NCBI GenBank assembly: GCA_002694985.1
Contig: NZNS01000010.1
Location: 333,392-397,391, forward strand
DNA length: 64,000 bases
DNA from: Parvibaculum sp.
GTDB taxonomy: Bacteria > Pseudomonadota > Alphaproteobacteria > Parvibaculales > Parvibaculaceae
Direction of reading: 5' to 3'
The notes under the pieces were generated by a model. It was not told the origin of the DNA. It worked only from the letters and a program-made list of their open reading frames with translations, and did not search any database. The translations under genes and the position numbers were made by a program. Shown here piece by piece: positions 37,801-46,537 of the stretch; positions within the stretch are counted from its first letter, which is position 1; each line of letters opens with the position of its first letter.

Positions 37801-38826
37801 ATGGCGAAGGCCCTCGACGAATTTCCGCATCTGCCGCTTGCCCATCTACCGACACCGCTGGCGGAGATGCGCCACCTGCGTGACGAACTCAGGGCACGCG
37901 GAGCACGGAATGTTCCCCGCCTTTTCATCAAGCGGGACGACTGCACCGGCCTTGCCACCGGCGGCAACAAGACGCGGAAACTCGAATATCTGCTGGGAGA
38001 AGCACTTGAGGAGGGCTGCGACACGATCGTGACGACAGGCGCACTGCAATCGAACCATGCGCGCCAAACGGCGGCCGCGGCGGCCGTTGCCGGGCTCTCA
38101 TGTATCCTCGTTTTGTTCGACACTGTGCCCTACAAGGCCGCCGCCTATCGCCGTTCAGGCAACCTGCTGCTCGATCGCATTCTCGGAGCCGAGGTTCGCG
38201 TTGAAGACGCCGATGCAGATGCGGTGAAAATATTCGGCGCGCTCTTCGAGGAGATCAAGGCCAAGGGCGGCAAGCCTTATTTCGTTCCCGTCGGCGGATC
38301 GAGCGCGACGGGATCGCTCGGCTATGCCAATGCCTATCTGGAGCTTGCCGATCAGCTCGATGCACTCGGCCTCGATCAATCGGTACTTGTTCACGCTTCT
38401 TCGAGCGGCGGTACCCAGGCCGGGCTTGTTGCTGGCGCACAGCTTCGTGGCGCCGGTCCTGCCATCGCGGGCATCAACGTCTATCGCAAGGATAATGCGG
38501 CAATGGCAGAGAGCATCCATGCACTCGCCAGCAAAACAGCCGCTCTGCTGGAAACTCCATCGCCCGCTCAGGGCTCCATTGACCTCGACGGCGAGTTCCT
38601 CGGCGAGGCCTATGGCCTGCCCACACAGGAAATGAAAGACGCAGTCGAACTTGTCGCGCGCATGGAGGGTGTGCTGCTCGATCCAGTTTATACGGGCAAA
38701 GGCATGGCTGGTTTCATCAGACAGATCATGGCCGGCAAGTATGCCCAAAAGGAAGCTGCGGTTTTTCTGCACACAGGCGGTTCGTCCGGCCTCTTCGCTT
38801 ATGAGGAAGAGTTCACGGCGGGGTGA
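37801..38826 (+). CDS. PLP-dependent D-cysteine desulfhydrase / ACC-deaminase family enzyme
   Basis: A 341-residue fold-type II PLP enzyme. The cofactor lysine is K57 in ATGGNKTRKLEYL. The substrate-loop motif TGALQSNHARQTAAAAA and the phosphate-binding SSSGGTQAGL are intact. Members cleave D-cysteine to pyruvate, sulfide and ammonia, or 1-aminocyclopropane-1-carboxylate; sequence alone does not decide between them. It follows the CoA-transferase by 3 bases, an operon whose joint function is unclear. Confidence 0.85.
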   Translation: MAKALDEFPHLPLAHLPTPLAEMRHLRDELRARGARNVPRLFIKRDDCTGLATGGNKTRKLEYLLGEALEEGCDTIVTTGALQSNHARQTAAAAAVAGLSCILVLFDTVPYKAAAYRRSGNLLLDRILGAEVRVEDADADAVKIFGALFEEIKAKGGKPYFVPVGGSSATGSLGYANAYLELADQLDALGLDQSVLVHASSSGGTQAGLVAGAQLRGAGPAIAGINVYRKDNAAMAESIHALASKTAALLETPSPAQGSIDLDGEFLGEAYGLPTQEMKDAVELVARMEGVLLDPVYTGKGMAGFIRQIMAGKYAQKEAAVFLHTGGSSGLFAYEEEFTAG

Positions 38827-38829
38827 CGA

Positions 38830-40251
38830 TCAGCCCTGCGCTGCAACCTGACCGCGTCGGCGCAACACTTCGGCTTGCCTGTCCTCGCCGAGCGTCTCGT
38901 GAAGCCTTGCGGCTGCTTCGAGGAAATCTCCGGCATTGGTGCGCGACGTCCCCTGCGAAACACGCAGTTCCTCAAGCAGCCTGTCTTCGTACGAGGCGAG
39001 ATAGGTTTCGATCTGCTGGCGAATGCTGCGGCAGTGACTTTGCGCGCCGAGCGACTCACAGATCGGCGTCACGCCTCTAACAAAACGCAGACATGCCTCA
39101 ACACGGTCAAGACGGGAGCGGTCGGGTGCTTTCCCCAAATCGGGACGCATTGGCCCACCGCGGCCATACTGGCCGAACTGATGGAAGGGCAACGCACGGA
39201 CGAGCTCCGTCTCAAAGCGTGACATTTCCTGCGAAATCGCAGCCGACAAGCGCCCACGCGCGGAAAGCAGCCGCTGCCCCCATTCGCCATTGCGGTGCAG
39301 GTCGATCTCGGCGGTGAAGCCTTTCGAGAGATGCGCAAAACGTCTTACATCTTCAAGAAGTTCATCCAGGTCGGCATGACCGGGTCGCAGCGCTTCACAA
39401 CGGCGCGCGATCTTCTCCATATCCGACAGCAACTGCTCGCCGAAGATCGAGAGCTCGCAGCGGCTGATCACCTTGTCGTCACGCTGCTGCGCAACCTTGC
39501 GAACGAAGCGCAGAATCTGGGAAGGTTCGCTGAGACGCCCCATTACGGCAAAGACCAGATAGAGAGCGTTGGATGGCGATGTTTCTTCCACCCTCTCGTA
39601 AAGTTCTTTCAGCGTCGCGACCATGCCCTCATCGAAATCGGCAATCTGTTTTGGCAAGACCGCCTGTAGTTCAAGCATGGCAGGCGCCACGGAAAGAACA
39701 TCGGCGATCTCGCAGGCATCCTCAAAGCCGATCTCGCCGCCGAGACGCTTTTCGACCTGCTTGCGCCTCGCAGTATCCTGACGCGCTTCATCGAACGCGG
39801 CGTGGATGGCGGCAGCGGTGGAAGCATGCATGACGGACACGGCCGCGTTCAGCGCGACCTCATCATTCTTCAACGTATGCTCTGCAATCCGGGCCTTCAG
39901 ATCGGGAAGCGTGTCCGGCATCAAGTCCTGTTCAAGCCAAGACCAGACACGCATGACAGATACACGGGATATCCGCCCCTGACGCGCGCCGTTGTCGTCC
40001 CGATCCACCAGCAGGTCTTCGAACGGGCGGCAGAACTGACGCAGGGCATCCGGCAAGCCGGGCCGCGCGCCCCTGAACGAGGCGAGCAAGGGACGAAGGC
40101 CGGCAAGGATCATTTCGTAGGGAAGGTTCGCTGTTCCGCGCAGCCGTTCCCGCTCCAGGCCGGAGGCGAGCTTCAGGGCGGCCGGCTGCGGAAGTTGCGC
40201 CAGATAGCTTGCGAGCTTCTGTCTGATCGACGTCTGCTGTTCCGTCATCAT
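38830..40251 (-). CDS. Conserved hypothetical protein, 473 residues, all-helical
   Basis: I do not recognise the family. The protein is soluble, strongly helical and rich in Arg, Glu, Leu and Ala, with no signal peptide, membrane segment or known catalytic motif. Notable parts are LPQPAALKLASGLERERLRG near the N-terminus, a helical repeat-like central part (DLDELLEDVRRFAHLSKGFTAEIDLH) and a basic C-terminus. It is convergent with the desulfhydrase gene, with only 3 bases between stops. Codon use is ordinary for the region, so it is not a recent import. Confidence 0.75.
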   Translation of the reverse strand: MMTEQQTSIRQKLASYLAQLPQPAALKLASGLERERLRGTANLPYEMILAGLRPLLASFRGARPGLPDALRQFCRPFEDLLVDRDDNGARQGRISRVSVMRVWSWLEQDLMPDTLPDLKARIAEHTLKNDEVALNAAVSVMHASTAAAIHAAFDEARQDTARRKQVEKRLGGEIGFEDACEIADVLSVAPAMLELQAVLPKQIADFDEGMVATLKELYERVEETSPSNALYLVFAVMGRLSEPSQILRFVRKVAQQRDDKVISRCELSIFGEQLLSDMEKIARRCEALRPGHADLDELLEDVRRFAHLSKGFTAEIDLHRNGEWGQRLLSARGRLSAAISQEMSRFETELVRALPFHQFGQYGRGGPMRPDLGKAPDRSRLDRVEACLRFVRGVTPICESLGAQSHCRSIRQQIETYLASYEDRLLEELRVSQGTSRTNAGDFLEAAARLHETLGEDRQAEVLRRRGQVAAQG

Positions 40252-40545
40252 CGGCTTTCGCGGTGCAATCGCTGGTTCCGGCGGCCTTTTCTGGCTGACC
40301 GATGGCCAATCCAGGATATCGGCCTCCGTTTCGGGGTTTCCGTGCAGGCTAGCCAGCCATGCTTAAAATTTGGTTCCACACGCCGAAAAATCAGAGAATT
40401 TCTCTGTAAACTGCGTCAAAAATCCGGTGTCGTTCCCCTAGATTTTCGATAGGCCTCGGGAAAATTCGGTGATAGCGTTTTTAGTCGGGTGTCATCGTCA
40501 GGCTGACATCCGTCCTTTATTTCTACACGAGGCATTCAAGGCACT

Positions 40546-40752
40546 ATGGCTAGCGGAGTCGTGAAGTGGTTCAACGCCACTAAGGGTTATGGTTTCATCG
40601 CGCCGGCGGATGGCGGTAAGGACGTGTTCGTCCATATCTCTGCCGTCGAACGCGCCGGTCAGAAATCCCTGCAAGAAGGTCAGCAGATCCAGTACGAACT
40701 GGTCGAGGGGCGCAACGGCCGCTTCTCTGCCGAAGAACTGGTTCTCGGCTAA
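40546..40752 (+). CDS. Cold-shock domain protein (CspA family)
   Basis: A 68-residue single-OB-fold nucleic-acid-binding protein, an RNA chaperone. RNP1 (KGYGFI) and RNP2 (VFVHIS) are intact. The ribosome binding site is ACGAGG 9-14 bases upstream. About 290 bases separate it from the divergent gene at 40251, leaving room for the long regulated 5' leader typical of csp genes. A strong terminator follows at 40798, so it is monocistronic. Confidence 0.95.
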   Translation: MASGVVKWFNATKGYGFIAPADGGKDVFVHISAVERAGQKSLQEGQQIQYELVEGRNGRFSAEELVLG

Positions 40753-40797
40753 CATCGGATCGTGCGGAGCATATCGCCGCACGTTCGAGAAGACCAA

Positions 40798-40826
40798 GGC
40801 CCTCCCCTTCGGTGGAGGGCCTTTTT
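40798..40826 (+). terminator. Rho-independent terminator after the cold-shock gene
   Basis: An 8-bp stem GGCCCTCC (40798-40805) and GGAGGGCC (40814-40821) with a loop containing TTCG, followed by T5. Confidence 0.9.
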
Positions 40827-40894
40827 GTTGTGGACGGAAGAGCTGACCGGCGCCAAAACTGGCCGGAGCTCGGCTTGGCAGGTAGCATCATCCC

Positions 40895-42262
40895 ATGTTC
40901 GGACCTTACACGCTTCTTGAACGCGCTCACGCCTTTATCTGGGAGCGCCCGCTGAACGAGCTGCCCTGGTGGCAGAGGTCGCTTTTTCTTGCGGCACGGA
41001 TCGGCTGGGCAGTGATACGTGACCTTCTCGGCGGCGCGCTCAGCCTGCGTGCCATGAGCCTCGTCTACACCACGCTGCTGTCCATCGTCCCTGCGCTCGC
41101 CATCGCCTTTGCTGTGTTTCGCGCCTTCGGTTTCGATAGCTGGATCGAAGATCTGCTTGCGGACTTCCTCTCCCCCCTCGGCGATCAGGGGGTCGAGATC
41201 ACACAGCAAATGCTGGAATTCGTGCAGCGTGTGAACGTCAATGTGCTTGGCACGGTCGGCTTCGCTTTCCTGCTCTACACCGTCATCTCGCTCATCAACA
41301 AAGTGGAAGCGGCCTTCAATTCGATCTGGCGCGTGGCGTCGAACCGCTCCTTCGCCCGCCAGTTTACCGAGATCGTCAGCATGAGCGTTCTCGGGCCGCT
41401 TCTTGTGCTGACCGTGTTCGGCATCATGGCCGGGGCCGTGTCGAATTCCTTTGTCGGCAGCCTCACGGAATATGCGGCCGTGCGGTACATACTCGAGCAG
41501 TCGAGCCGCCTGCTTCCCTATGCCGTTCTCATCGCCGCTTTCGGTTTCATGTACATCATGATCCCGAATACACGGGTAAAGGCCAGTGCTGCGGTGGTCG
41601 GCGCAACGGTCGCCGGTATTGCCTGGGGCGCGGCGGGCTGGACATTCGCCACCTTCGTCGTGAAGTCGGCACAATATGTCGCGATCTATTCCGCCTTTGC
41701 GAGCCTCGTCTTCTTCATGATCTGGCTCTATGCCGCCTGGCTCATTCTGCTCGGCGGCTGCGCCATCGCGTTCTATTATCAAAACAGGGACTATCTCTCA
41801 CCCTATGCGGGCGTCAGCCTGCTCACACTTCGCCAGCTCGACCGTATGGCCGTGCAGGCCTTGCTTCTCGTGCATGACGCATTCGACCGCGGACAAACAC
41901 CCTGGACCGAAGAAACGCTCGCGCGGCGGCTGCATGTGCCAATGGAGTCAATGGGAGAGATCGGCACGGCACTCTGCGAGGCGGGGCTTCTCACTTTCAC
42001 GACCGGCACGCCAAGCCGCTTCGTGCCGGGCCGTCCGGCAGACAAGACGAAGCTCGCCGATGTCTTCGACGCCGTTCGGGCGAAGCGGTATCAGCGCAGT
42101 ATTGCAGACAGCACCCTCGCTCACGAACCCCGCGTGGAAGCCTTTTTCGAAAAGCTGGATGAACGGAAATCCGAGATTGTCGATGCCATCACCATCGCGT
42201 CGCTGATGGCGGCAGACAAAAACGAGCCGGAGAAAGTCATCTCGGCAACCGCAGCAAGTTGA
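40895..42262 (+). CDS. YihY/BrkB-family inner membrane protein
   Basis: A 455-residue protein of the YihY/virulence factor BrkB family, whose function is not settled (once mistaken for RNase BN). About six membrane helices occupy residues 30-300, including the conserved LRAMSLVYTTLLSIVPALAIAFAVFRAFG and FGFMYIMIPNTRVKASAAVVGA blocks. The C-terminal 150 residues are cytoplasmic and winged-helix-like (TEETLARRLHVPMESMGEIGTALCEAGLL). The start at 40895 has a weak ribosome binding site but matches the family N-terminus. Confidence 0.9.
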   Translation: MFGPYTLLERAHAFIWERPLNELPWWQRSLFLAARIGWAVIRDLLGGALSLRAMSLVYTTLLSIVPALAIAFAVFRAFGFDSWIEDLLADFLSPLGDQGVEITQQMLEFVQRVNVNVLGTVGFAFLLYTVISLINKVEAAFNSIWRVASNRSFARQFTEIVSMSVLGPLLVLTVFGIMAGAVSNSFVGSLTEYAAVRYILEQSSRLLPYAVLIAAFGFMYIMIPNTRVKASAAVVGATVAGIAWGAAGWTFATFVVKSAQYVAIYSAFASLVFFMIWLYAAWLILLGGCAIAFYYQNRDYLSPYAGVSLLTLRQLDRMAVQALLLVHDAFDRGQTPWTEETLARRLHVPMESMGEIGTALCEAGLLTFTTGTPSRFVPGRPADKTKLADVFDAVRAKRYQRSIADSTLAHEPRVEAFFEKLDERKSEIVDAITIASLMAADKNEPEKVISATAAS

Positions 42263-42387
42263 CGCCTTGATTCGTAACGATGGCAGGAATGCGCTCGTAG
42301 CAGCGCCGCGTCCACGCGCTGCTACCGTCATGCATCATTCTCTCACCTGGAAAACTCTCAATAAACCGCAGTGAACCCTACTGCATG

Positions 42388-42414
42388 ATGTATGTGCGGA
42401 AGTTTCACACACAT
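42388..42414. promoter_or_regulatory. Inverted repeat, candidate operator
   Basis: ATGTATGTG (42388-42396) and CACACACAT (42406-42414) form a dyad matching at 8 of 9 positions with a 9-base spacer. It lies 4 bases before a TTGACG (42419-42424) that could be a -35 element for the tiny ORF at 42486. No good -10 follows, so the promoter is uncertain. Confidence 0.4.
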
Positions 42415-42469
42415 TTGCTTGACGCGGGCCCTGCGGGGATTCACGCTGAAGATCCTTGGTTCAACAATT

Positions 42470-42484
42470 GAAAGGAGGTGATCC
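42470..42484 (+). promoter_or_regulatory. Ultra-extended Shine-Dalgarno sequence
   Basis: Fifteen consecutive bases (GAAAGGAGGTGATCC) are perfectly complementary to the conserved 3' end of 16S rRNA. The AGGAGG core ends 7 bases before ATG 42486, which is ideal spacing. No other gene in this window has a comparable site. Confidence 0.8.
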
Positions 42485-42485
42485 G

Positions 42486-42596
42486 ATGTCTAACGGTTTG
42501 CTGACGCCGTTTGCCATCGCCAAAGTTTCGATCTCGATAGAGGGTCGTGTGGCGAGGCAGGAAGAGCCGGACACTTCAGGGGGCCTTTCTGCCTGA
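42486..42596 (+). CDS. Tiny ORF of 36 codons with exceptional ribosome binding site
   Basis: The ORF encodes MSNGLLTPFAIAKVSISIEG followed by a 16-residue hydrophilic tail ending in SGGLSA. I recognise no family. It has no membrane segment and no cysteine, and it ends in Gly/Ser. The evidence for expression is the 15-base perfect Shine-Dalgarno match immediately upstream, an inverted repeat with a -35-like word further upstream, and a strong terminator at 42719 on the same strand, giving a predicted transcript of about 300 bases. It could be a leader peptide, a small regulatory protein or a precursor peptide. A dual-function small RNA is also possible. Confidence 0.5.
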   Translation: MSNGLLTPFAIAKVSISIEGRVARQEEPDTSGGLSA

Positions 42597-42718
42597 GCCT
42601 TTATCCTTTATTGCCGCACCCTTGAGGGCGCGGTGACTCTTCGAGACGAATAGTTTGGTGCAAACGGGGCGGTCCCGTAGATACAAAAAATGAGACCGCG
42701 TCGCTGCCGTTCCGAACT

Positions 42719-42754
42719 GGCCGCCGCATTCCTTCGGGAAGGCGGCGGCCTTTT
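42719..42754 (+). terminator. Rho-independent terminator
   Basis: A 9-bp stem GGCCGCCGC (42719-42727) and GCGGCGGCC (42742-42750), with an inner CCTTCGGGAAGG-like loop and T4. It has a T-run only on the plus strand, so it ends the transcript carrying the tiny ORF rather than the convergent lipoprotein gene. Confidence 0.8.
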
Positions 42755-42779
42755 CACGTCAGTTCGCCGGAAATCAATT

Positions 42780-43262
42780 TCAGTTCGCGATCTGCCAGCT
42801 TCCGTCCGGCTGGCGGCATGCTGTGCCGTAAGCGCTTTCGGGATGCCCGCCGATATAGACGGTCTGGCTGTATTCCCGGCAGTACTCGCCGCGCGCCGTC
42901 TCGTAAGAGCGGCCGGGTTCAACATAGCCGTAATTGCCGCTGTCCGGGTTGCTCCAGCGCGTCGGCTGGCCGCTCTGGAAGGCTCCATAAGAAGCGTTCT
43001 GCAAATAACTCTGGTCCGCGCGATCGAGACTGCGGCCAATATTGTTACCGACGAGCGCACCGAGCAGCACGCCAGCGCCTGTCGCCCAGAGACGGCCAGA
43101 ACCGCCGCCAATCTGCGACCCTGCAAGGCCGCCGGCAACGGCGCCCGCGACCGTACCGATGCCCTGCTTCGGGCCGCCGCTATAGCCGTAGGGATTTCCG
43201 GTTTGACAGCCGGCAAGCGCTGCGGCGAGAGCACTGACGAGAAAGACATTCCTGATCTTCAT
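42780..43262 (-). CDS. 17-kDa surface antigen-type lipoprotein
   Basis: A 160-residue outer-membrane lipoprotein. The signal peptide ends in a lipobox with C19 (AALAGC). A glycine-zipper segment follows (GTVAGAVAGGLAGSQIGGG, then GAGVLLGALVGNNIG), as in the Rickettsia 17-kDa antigen and its relatives. The C-terminal domain has RSYETARGEYCREYSQTVYIGG and a second cysteine near the end, typical of the RT0821/Lpp0805-type surface proteins. ATG 43262 is chosen over upstream in-frame starts because it begins the signal peptide. Confidence 0.88.
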   Translation of the reverse strand: MKIRNVFLVSALAAALAGCQTGNPYGYSGGPKQGIGTVAGAVAGGLAGSQIGGGSGRLWATGAGVLLGALVGNNIGRSLDRADQSYLQNASYGAFQSGQPTRWSNPDSGNYGYVEPGRSYETARGEYCREYSQTVYIGGHPESAYGTACRQPDGSWQIAN

Positions 43263-43389
43263 GACACGCACCCCAATTCCTTGTTGGTTGATCCGATGGT
43301 CATGAAGGTAGATGACGGCCATTGAGCAGACCCTGAACACGCCATTCATGTGGCGTTCAGCTTGCCGGCTCACAGCCTCGCCCTTTTTC

Positions 43390-44763
43390 TCATCCAGCTG
43401 CGGCAGGCAGATAAAGATCGGCGCGGAGGCCGCCCAGCGGCGATTTGTCGAGCCTCACCTCGCCGCCGTAAAGCTCTGCAATCTCCGTCACGATGGAAAG
43501 TCCAAGCCCCGATCCCGGCTTCGACTCGTCAAGCCGCGTGCCGCGCTTCATCACAGCAGCACGGGCCTCTTCGGGAAGCCCCGGTCCATCATCCTCGACA
43601 CGCAGGCAGAAAAAGGGTCTTGCCCGTAGCGTGGCGGCATTCGGGATTACTGTCACGCGCACACGCCTGTTCGCCCATTTGCAGGCATTGTCGAGGAGGT
43701 TGCCCGCCACTTCCTCAAGGTCTTGTGCTTCGCCCCGAAAGCCGGCTTCGTCCGGACAATCCAGTTCGACGGTGACGCCGCTCTCCTCATAGATACGCTC
43801 AAGCGCGAGCGCCAGCCGCTCCAGCACCGGCTCCACCGGCGTATGCGCCCCAAGTACGTTTGCGGATGCCGCCATGCGCGCGCGAGCAAGATGATGATCG
43901 ATCTGTTCATGCATCTGCCCGGTCATGCGCTTCACCGTTTCACCGAACGCACCATCATGGCTCCGCGCCTCATTTGTCAGTACACTGAGTGGAGTCTTGA
44001 GGGCGTGGGCGAGATTGCCAACATGAGTGCGGGCGCGCTCTATCACCTCCCGGTTTCCCTCAAGAAGCCCGTTCAGTTCGTCGGCAAGCGGCTGAATTTC
44101 CGCGGGGAACTTTCCCTCAAGCTTCGTCGCCCGGCCGGAGCGTATCTCTGCAAGAGAACCGCGCACGCGTTCCAGCGGGCGAAGGCCAAAGCGCACCTGG
44201 ATCAGCAGCGCAACGAGGAGCCCGGCCCCCAATGCGCCCATCGCAGCAAAAACCCAGGTGTTGAAGCTATGGATTTCGGCGTTCATCTCCGAGCGGTCTC
44301 CCGCCACCGCGAAGGAAACAGGTACATCGTAGCCCGGTAAAGTCAGCCGGCGTTCAACCACACGCAAAGGCTGGTTCTCGGGCCCAACCGTATCGAAAAC
44401 CTTCAGACCGACATCGTTTCGAACCGTCTCATCGGCGGGCGAAAGATCGAGCGATTGATCGAAAAGCGAGCGCGAACGCACGGCCGCGCGCGGAGCCACC
44501 GGCCATATCTGCCAGTACCAGCCGGAATAAACGAGATCGAAGCGCGTTTCAGAGAGGCCGCCCTGACGCTCTATTTCGCCATCATCATTTACTTCGGTCG
44601 TGGCGATCAACGAGTGCAGGAGAACGGAGAGGCGGGCGTCGAAACTACGCTCGGTGGAATTTCGGAAAATGGCAGAGAGGGTCAATCCGCCCGCGACCAG
44701 CGCAATCGCGCTCCAGAGCGCGGCGCCCGCGATCAGCCGGAATGCAAGACTGTCAGACCGCAT
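43390..44763 (-). CDS. feuQ: Sensor histidine kinase, FeuQ/PhoQ-like
   Basis: A 457-residue inner-membrane kinase. TM1 (LIAGAALWSAIALVAGGLTL, about 10-29) and TM2 (WVFAAMGALGAGLLVALLIQV, about 170-190) bracket a periplasmic sensor domain. HAMP follows, then the distinctive phospho-acceptor segment GNLAHALKTPLSVL with H253, characteristic of PhoQ/FeuQ kinases, and an ATPase domain with NLLDNACKWA, DDGPGLPEE and GSGLGLSIV. It overlaps the regulator by 11 bases. In Rhizobiales FeuPQ controls envelope and osmoadaptation genes. The signal here is unknown. Confidence 0.85.
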   Translation of the reverse strand: MRSDSLAFRLIAGAALWSAIALVAGGLTLSAIFRNSTERSFDARLSVLLHSLIATTEVNDDGEIERQGGLSETRFDLVYSGWYWQIWPVAPRAAVRSRSLFDQSLDLSPADETVRNDVGLKVFDTVGPENQPLRVVERRLTLPGYDVPVSFAVAGDRSEMNAEIHSFNTWVFAAMGALGAGLLVALLIQVRFGLRPLERVRGSLAEIRSGRATKLEGKFPAEIQPLADELNGLLEGNREVIERARTHVGNLAHALKTPLSVLTNEARSHDGAFGETVKRMTGQMHEQIDHHLARARMAASANVLGAHTPVEPVLERLALALERIYEESGVTVELDCPDEAGFRGEAQDLEEVAGNLLDNACKWANRRVRVTVIPNAATLRARPFFCLRVEDDGPGLPEEARAAVMKRGTRLDESKPGSGLGLSIVTEIAELYGGEVRLDKSPLGGLRADLYLPAAAG

Positions 44764-45424
44764 CTTCGGGCGCCACCAGACGGTAGCCCAGGCCGCGTAC
44801 GGTTTCGATTACATCCTTGCCGAGCTTGCGGCGAAGACGGCCGACAAACACTTCGATGGTGTTGCTGTCCCGGTCGAAATCCTGGTCATATAGATGTTCG
44901 ACAAGTTCCGTGCGAGAGACCACACGGTCTTGATGATGTATCAGATAGGCCAGCAGCCGGTATTCCAGCGAGGTGAGCTTGATCGCGCGGCCGTTTACTG
45001 TCACCCGAGAGCTTTTCGTGTCGACGCGAACGGGGCCGCATTCCAGTTCGCTCGTCGCGTGGCCACTCGCCCGGCGGAGCAGCGCGCGCAGCCGCGCCAG
45101 CACTTCTTCCATGTAGAAGGGTTTGGCCACATAGTCGTCGGCTCCGGCGTCGAAACCGGCGACCTTGTCGCTCCAGCGGTCGCGCGCGGTGAGAATCAGC
45201 ACCGGCATGGTGCGGCCGTCGCGCCGCCATTTTTCGAGGACGGTCACACCATCCATTTCCGGCAGGCCGAGGTCGAGGATCACGGCATCATAGGGTTCGG
45301 TATCGCCGAGAAAATGCCCCTCCTCGCCGTCCTTCGCGCTATCGGCCACATAGCCTGCCTCTTCGAGCGCCGCTACAAGCTGACGGTTGAGATCGGGATC
45401 GTCCTCGACAACAAGAAGCCGCAT
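44753..45424 (-). CDS. feuP: OmpR-family response regulator, FeuP-like
   Basis: A 223-residue regulator closely resembling rhizobial FeuP in the receiver (EEGHFLGDTEPYDAVILDLGLPEMDG, cited here in part as GHFLGDTEPYDAVILDLG) and in the DNA-binding domain (DQDFDRDSNTIEVFVGRLRRK). The phospho-acceptor is D51. ATG 45424 (GGAGAAGG upstream) is preferred to an in-frame start at 45478. It is preceded by a PepSY gene 19 bases upstream and followed by its kinase. Confidence 0.9.
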   Translation of the reverse strand: MRLLVVEDDPDLNRQLVAALEEAGYVADSAKDGEEGHFLGDTEPYDAVILDLGLPEMDGVTVLEKWRRDGRTMPVLILTARDRWSDKVAGFDAGADDYVAKPFYMEEVLARLRALLRRASGHATSELECGPVRVDTKSSRVTVNGRAIKLTSLEYRLLAYLIHHQDRVVSRTELVEHLYDQDFDRDSNTIEVFVGRLRRKLGKDVIETVRGLGYRLVAPEDAV

Positions 45425-45443
45425 AACCTTCTCCGTTCCTCGC

Positions 45444-45767
45444 CTATCGCGCGCCCATGACGCGGCCCGAAACCGCATCGACCGTCACGACGACGACCCT
45501 GTTCTGGGGTGTCATGATCTTCACGTAATAGGCGTTGCCGCCGAAACTCATATCGAGAAACCGGCCAGGATAGCGCGACAGGGCTGCCTGCTTCGCCTGC
45601 CCGGGCGAAACCACCTGGCCCGAACGCACGGCATCGCGCGCACGGTCCTGCTCGGAGTGATAGCCCCACTGAACGGGCACAAGAAGACCGTCTGCCCGCG
45701 CCGGGCCGAAGCCAAGGGCGAGGAAGGCAGCGATCGTCAAGGCGATCCATGTGGCTTTCTGCATCAT
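45444..45767 (-). CDS. Exported PepSY-domain protein
   Basis: A 107-residue protein with a signal peptide (ATWIALTIAAFLALGFGPARA) and one PepSY-like domain (VVSPGQAKQAALSRYPGRFLD, then YYVKIMTPQNRVVVVTVDAVSGRVM). PepSY domains are often periplasmic modulators of proteases or sensor kinases. It is the first gene of the feuP-feuQ operon, so modulation of the FeuQ sensor is plausible. Two adjacent ATGs (45767 and 45764) are possible starts. Confidence 0.85.
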   Translation of the reverse strand: MMQKATWIALTIAAFLALGFGPARADGLLVPVQWGYHSEQDRARDAVRSGQVVSPGQAKQAALSRYPGRFLDMSFGGNAYYVKIMTPQNRVVVVTVDAVSGRVMGAR

Positions 45768-45839
45768 GCCCCGAACCTAAGCCGCCTACGCTGAACCCCG
45801 GATGAACGGAGTTTGCACCTATCCTTCAGGAAGTGCGGC

Positions 45840-46511
45840 TCAGAATCCAGTCAGGGTTGCGAATTCTTCCAGCGGTGCGCGATCCGTCCGCAACTGGTTA
45901 ATCGGTGCGCTCTCGTCCATATAGCCAAGGCCGAGCCCGCAAAAGAGCATCAGCTCTTCCGGCATCGAGACGAATTCGGCGACGGTCTTGTACCAGATCG
46001 CCCACGCCTCCTGCGGTGCCGTGTGCAGTCCCTTTTCACGGGCAATAAGCATCAGCGACTGGATGAACATGCCGAGATCCGACCACTGGCCGAGCCCCAT
46101 CTGCCGGTCGATGGCAAAGAACATGGCGACCGGGGCATCGAAGAAGCAGAAGTTGCGCGAAAACTGCGCGCGCCTTCCGGCCTTGTCCTCGCGAGCAACG
46201 TCGATGCTCGCATACATGTCCTCGCCGCATTTGAAGCGCCGCGTCTTGTAGGGCTCTTTCAGGCCTTTCGGATAGATGTCGTATTCCGTACCCTCGCCGA
46301 AGAGGTTTTCCTTCTGCTTCTCCGCAATGATGCCGAGAAATTCCTCAAGCTTCTTTCCCGTCACGACATAGACGTGCCAGGGCTGAAGATTGCCGCCAGA
46401 GGGTGCGTATTTTGCGAGTTCCAGAATTTCACGCACCGTCTCTTCCGGCACTGGCTTGTCGAGAAAGGCGCGGCAAGTGATGCGGGTCTTGAGGGCTTCG
46501 GAGACATTCAT
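45840..46511 (-). CDS. Nitroreductase family flavoprotein
   Basis: A 223-residue FMN-dependent NADH/NADPH oxidoreductase. The N-terminal R-x-x-x-R-x-F motif (KTRITCRAFLDKPVPEE), APSGGNLQPWHVYVVTG and the C-terminal GLGLGYMDESAPIN are family hallmarks. ATG 46511 (GGAA upstream) is preferred to a longer frame from 46643 that overlaps the acyl-CoA dehydrogenase. It is the last gene of a four-gene operon with an SDR and two acyl-CoA dehydrogenases, so reduction of an acyl-CoA intermediate or an enoate is conceivable. Confidence 0.88.
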   Translation of the reverse strand: MNVSEALKTRITCRAFLDKPVPEETVREILELAKYAPSGGNLQPWHVYVVTGKKLEEFLGIIAEKQKENLFGEGTEYDIYPKGLKEPYKTRRFKCGEDMYASIDVAREDKAGRRAQFSRNFCFFDAPVAMFFAIDRQMGLGQWSDLGMFIQSLMLIAREKGLHTAPQEAWAIWYKTVAEFVSMPEELMLFCGLGLGYMDESAPINQLRTDRAPLEEFATLTGF

Positions 46512-46537
46512 GGGAATTTCCTTCGGAGTTTCGGAAT

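Noticed and set aside
42608..43249. A 213-codon minus-strand frame overlapping the lipoprotein gene
   Set aside because: It is low-complexity Ser/Arg/Ala and out of frame with the lipoprotein, which has a signal peptide, lipobox and family motifs.
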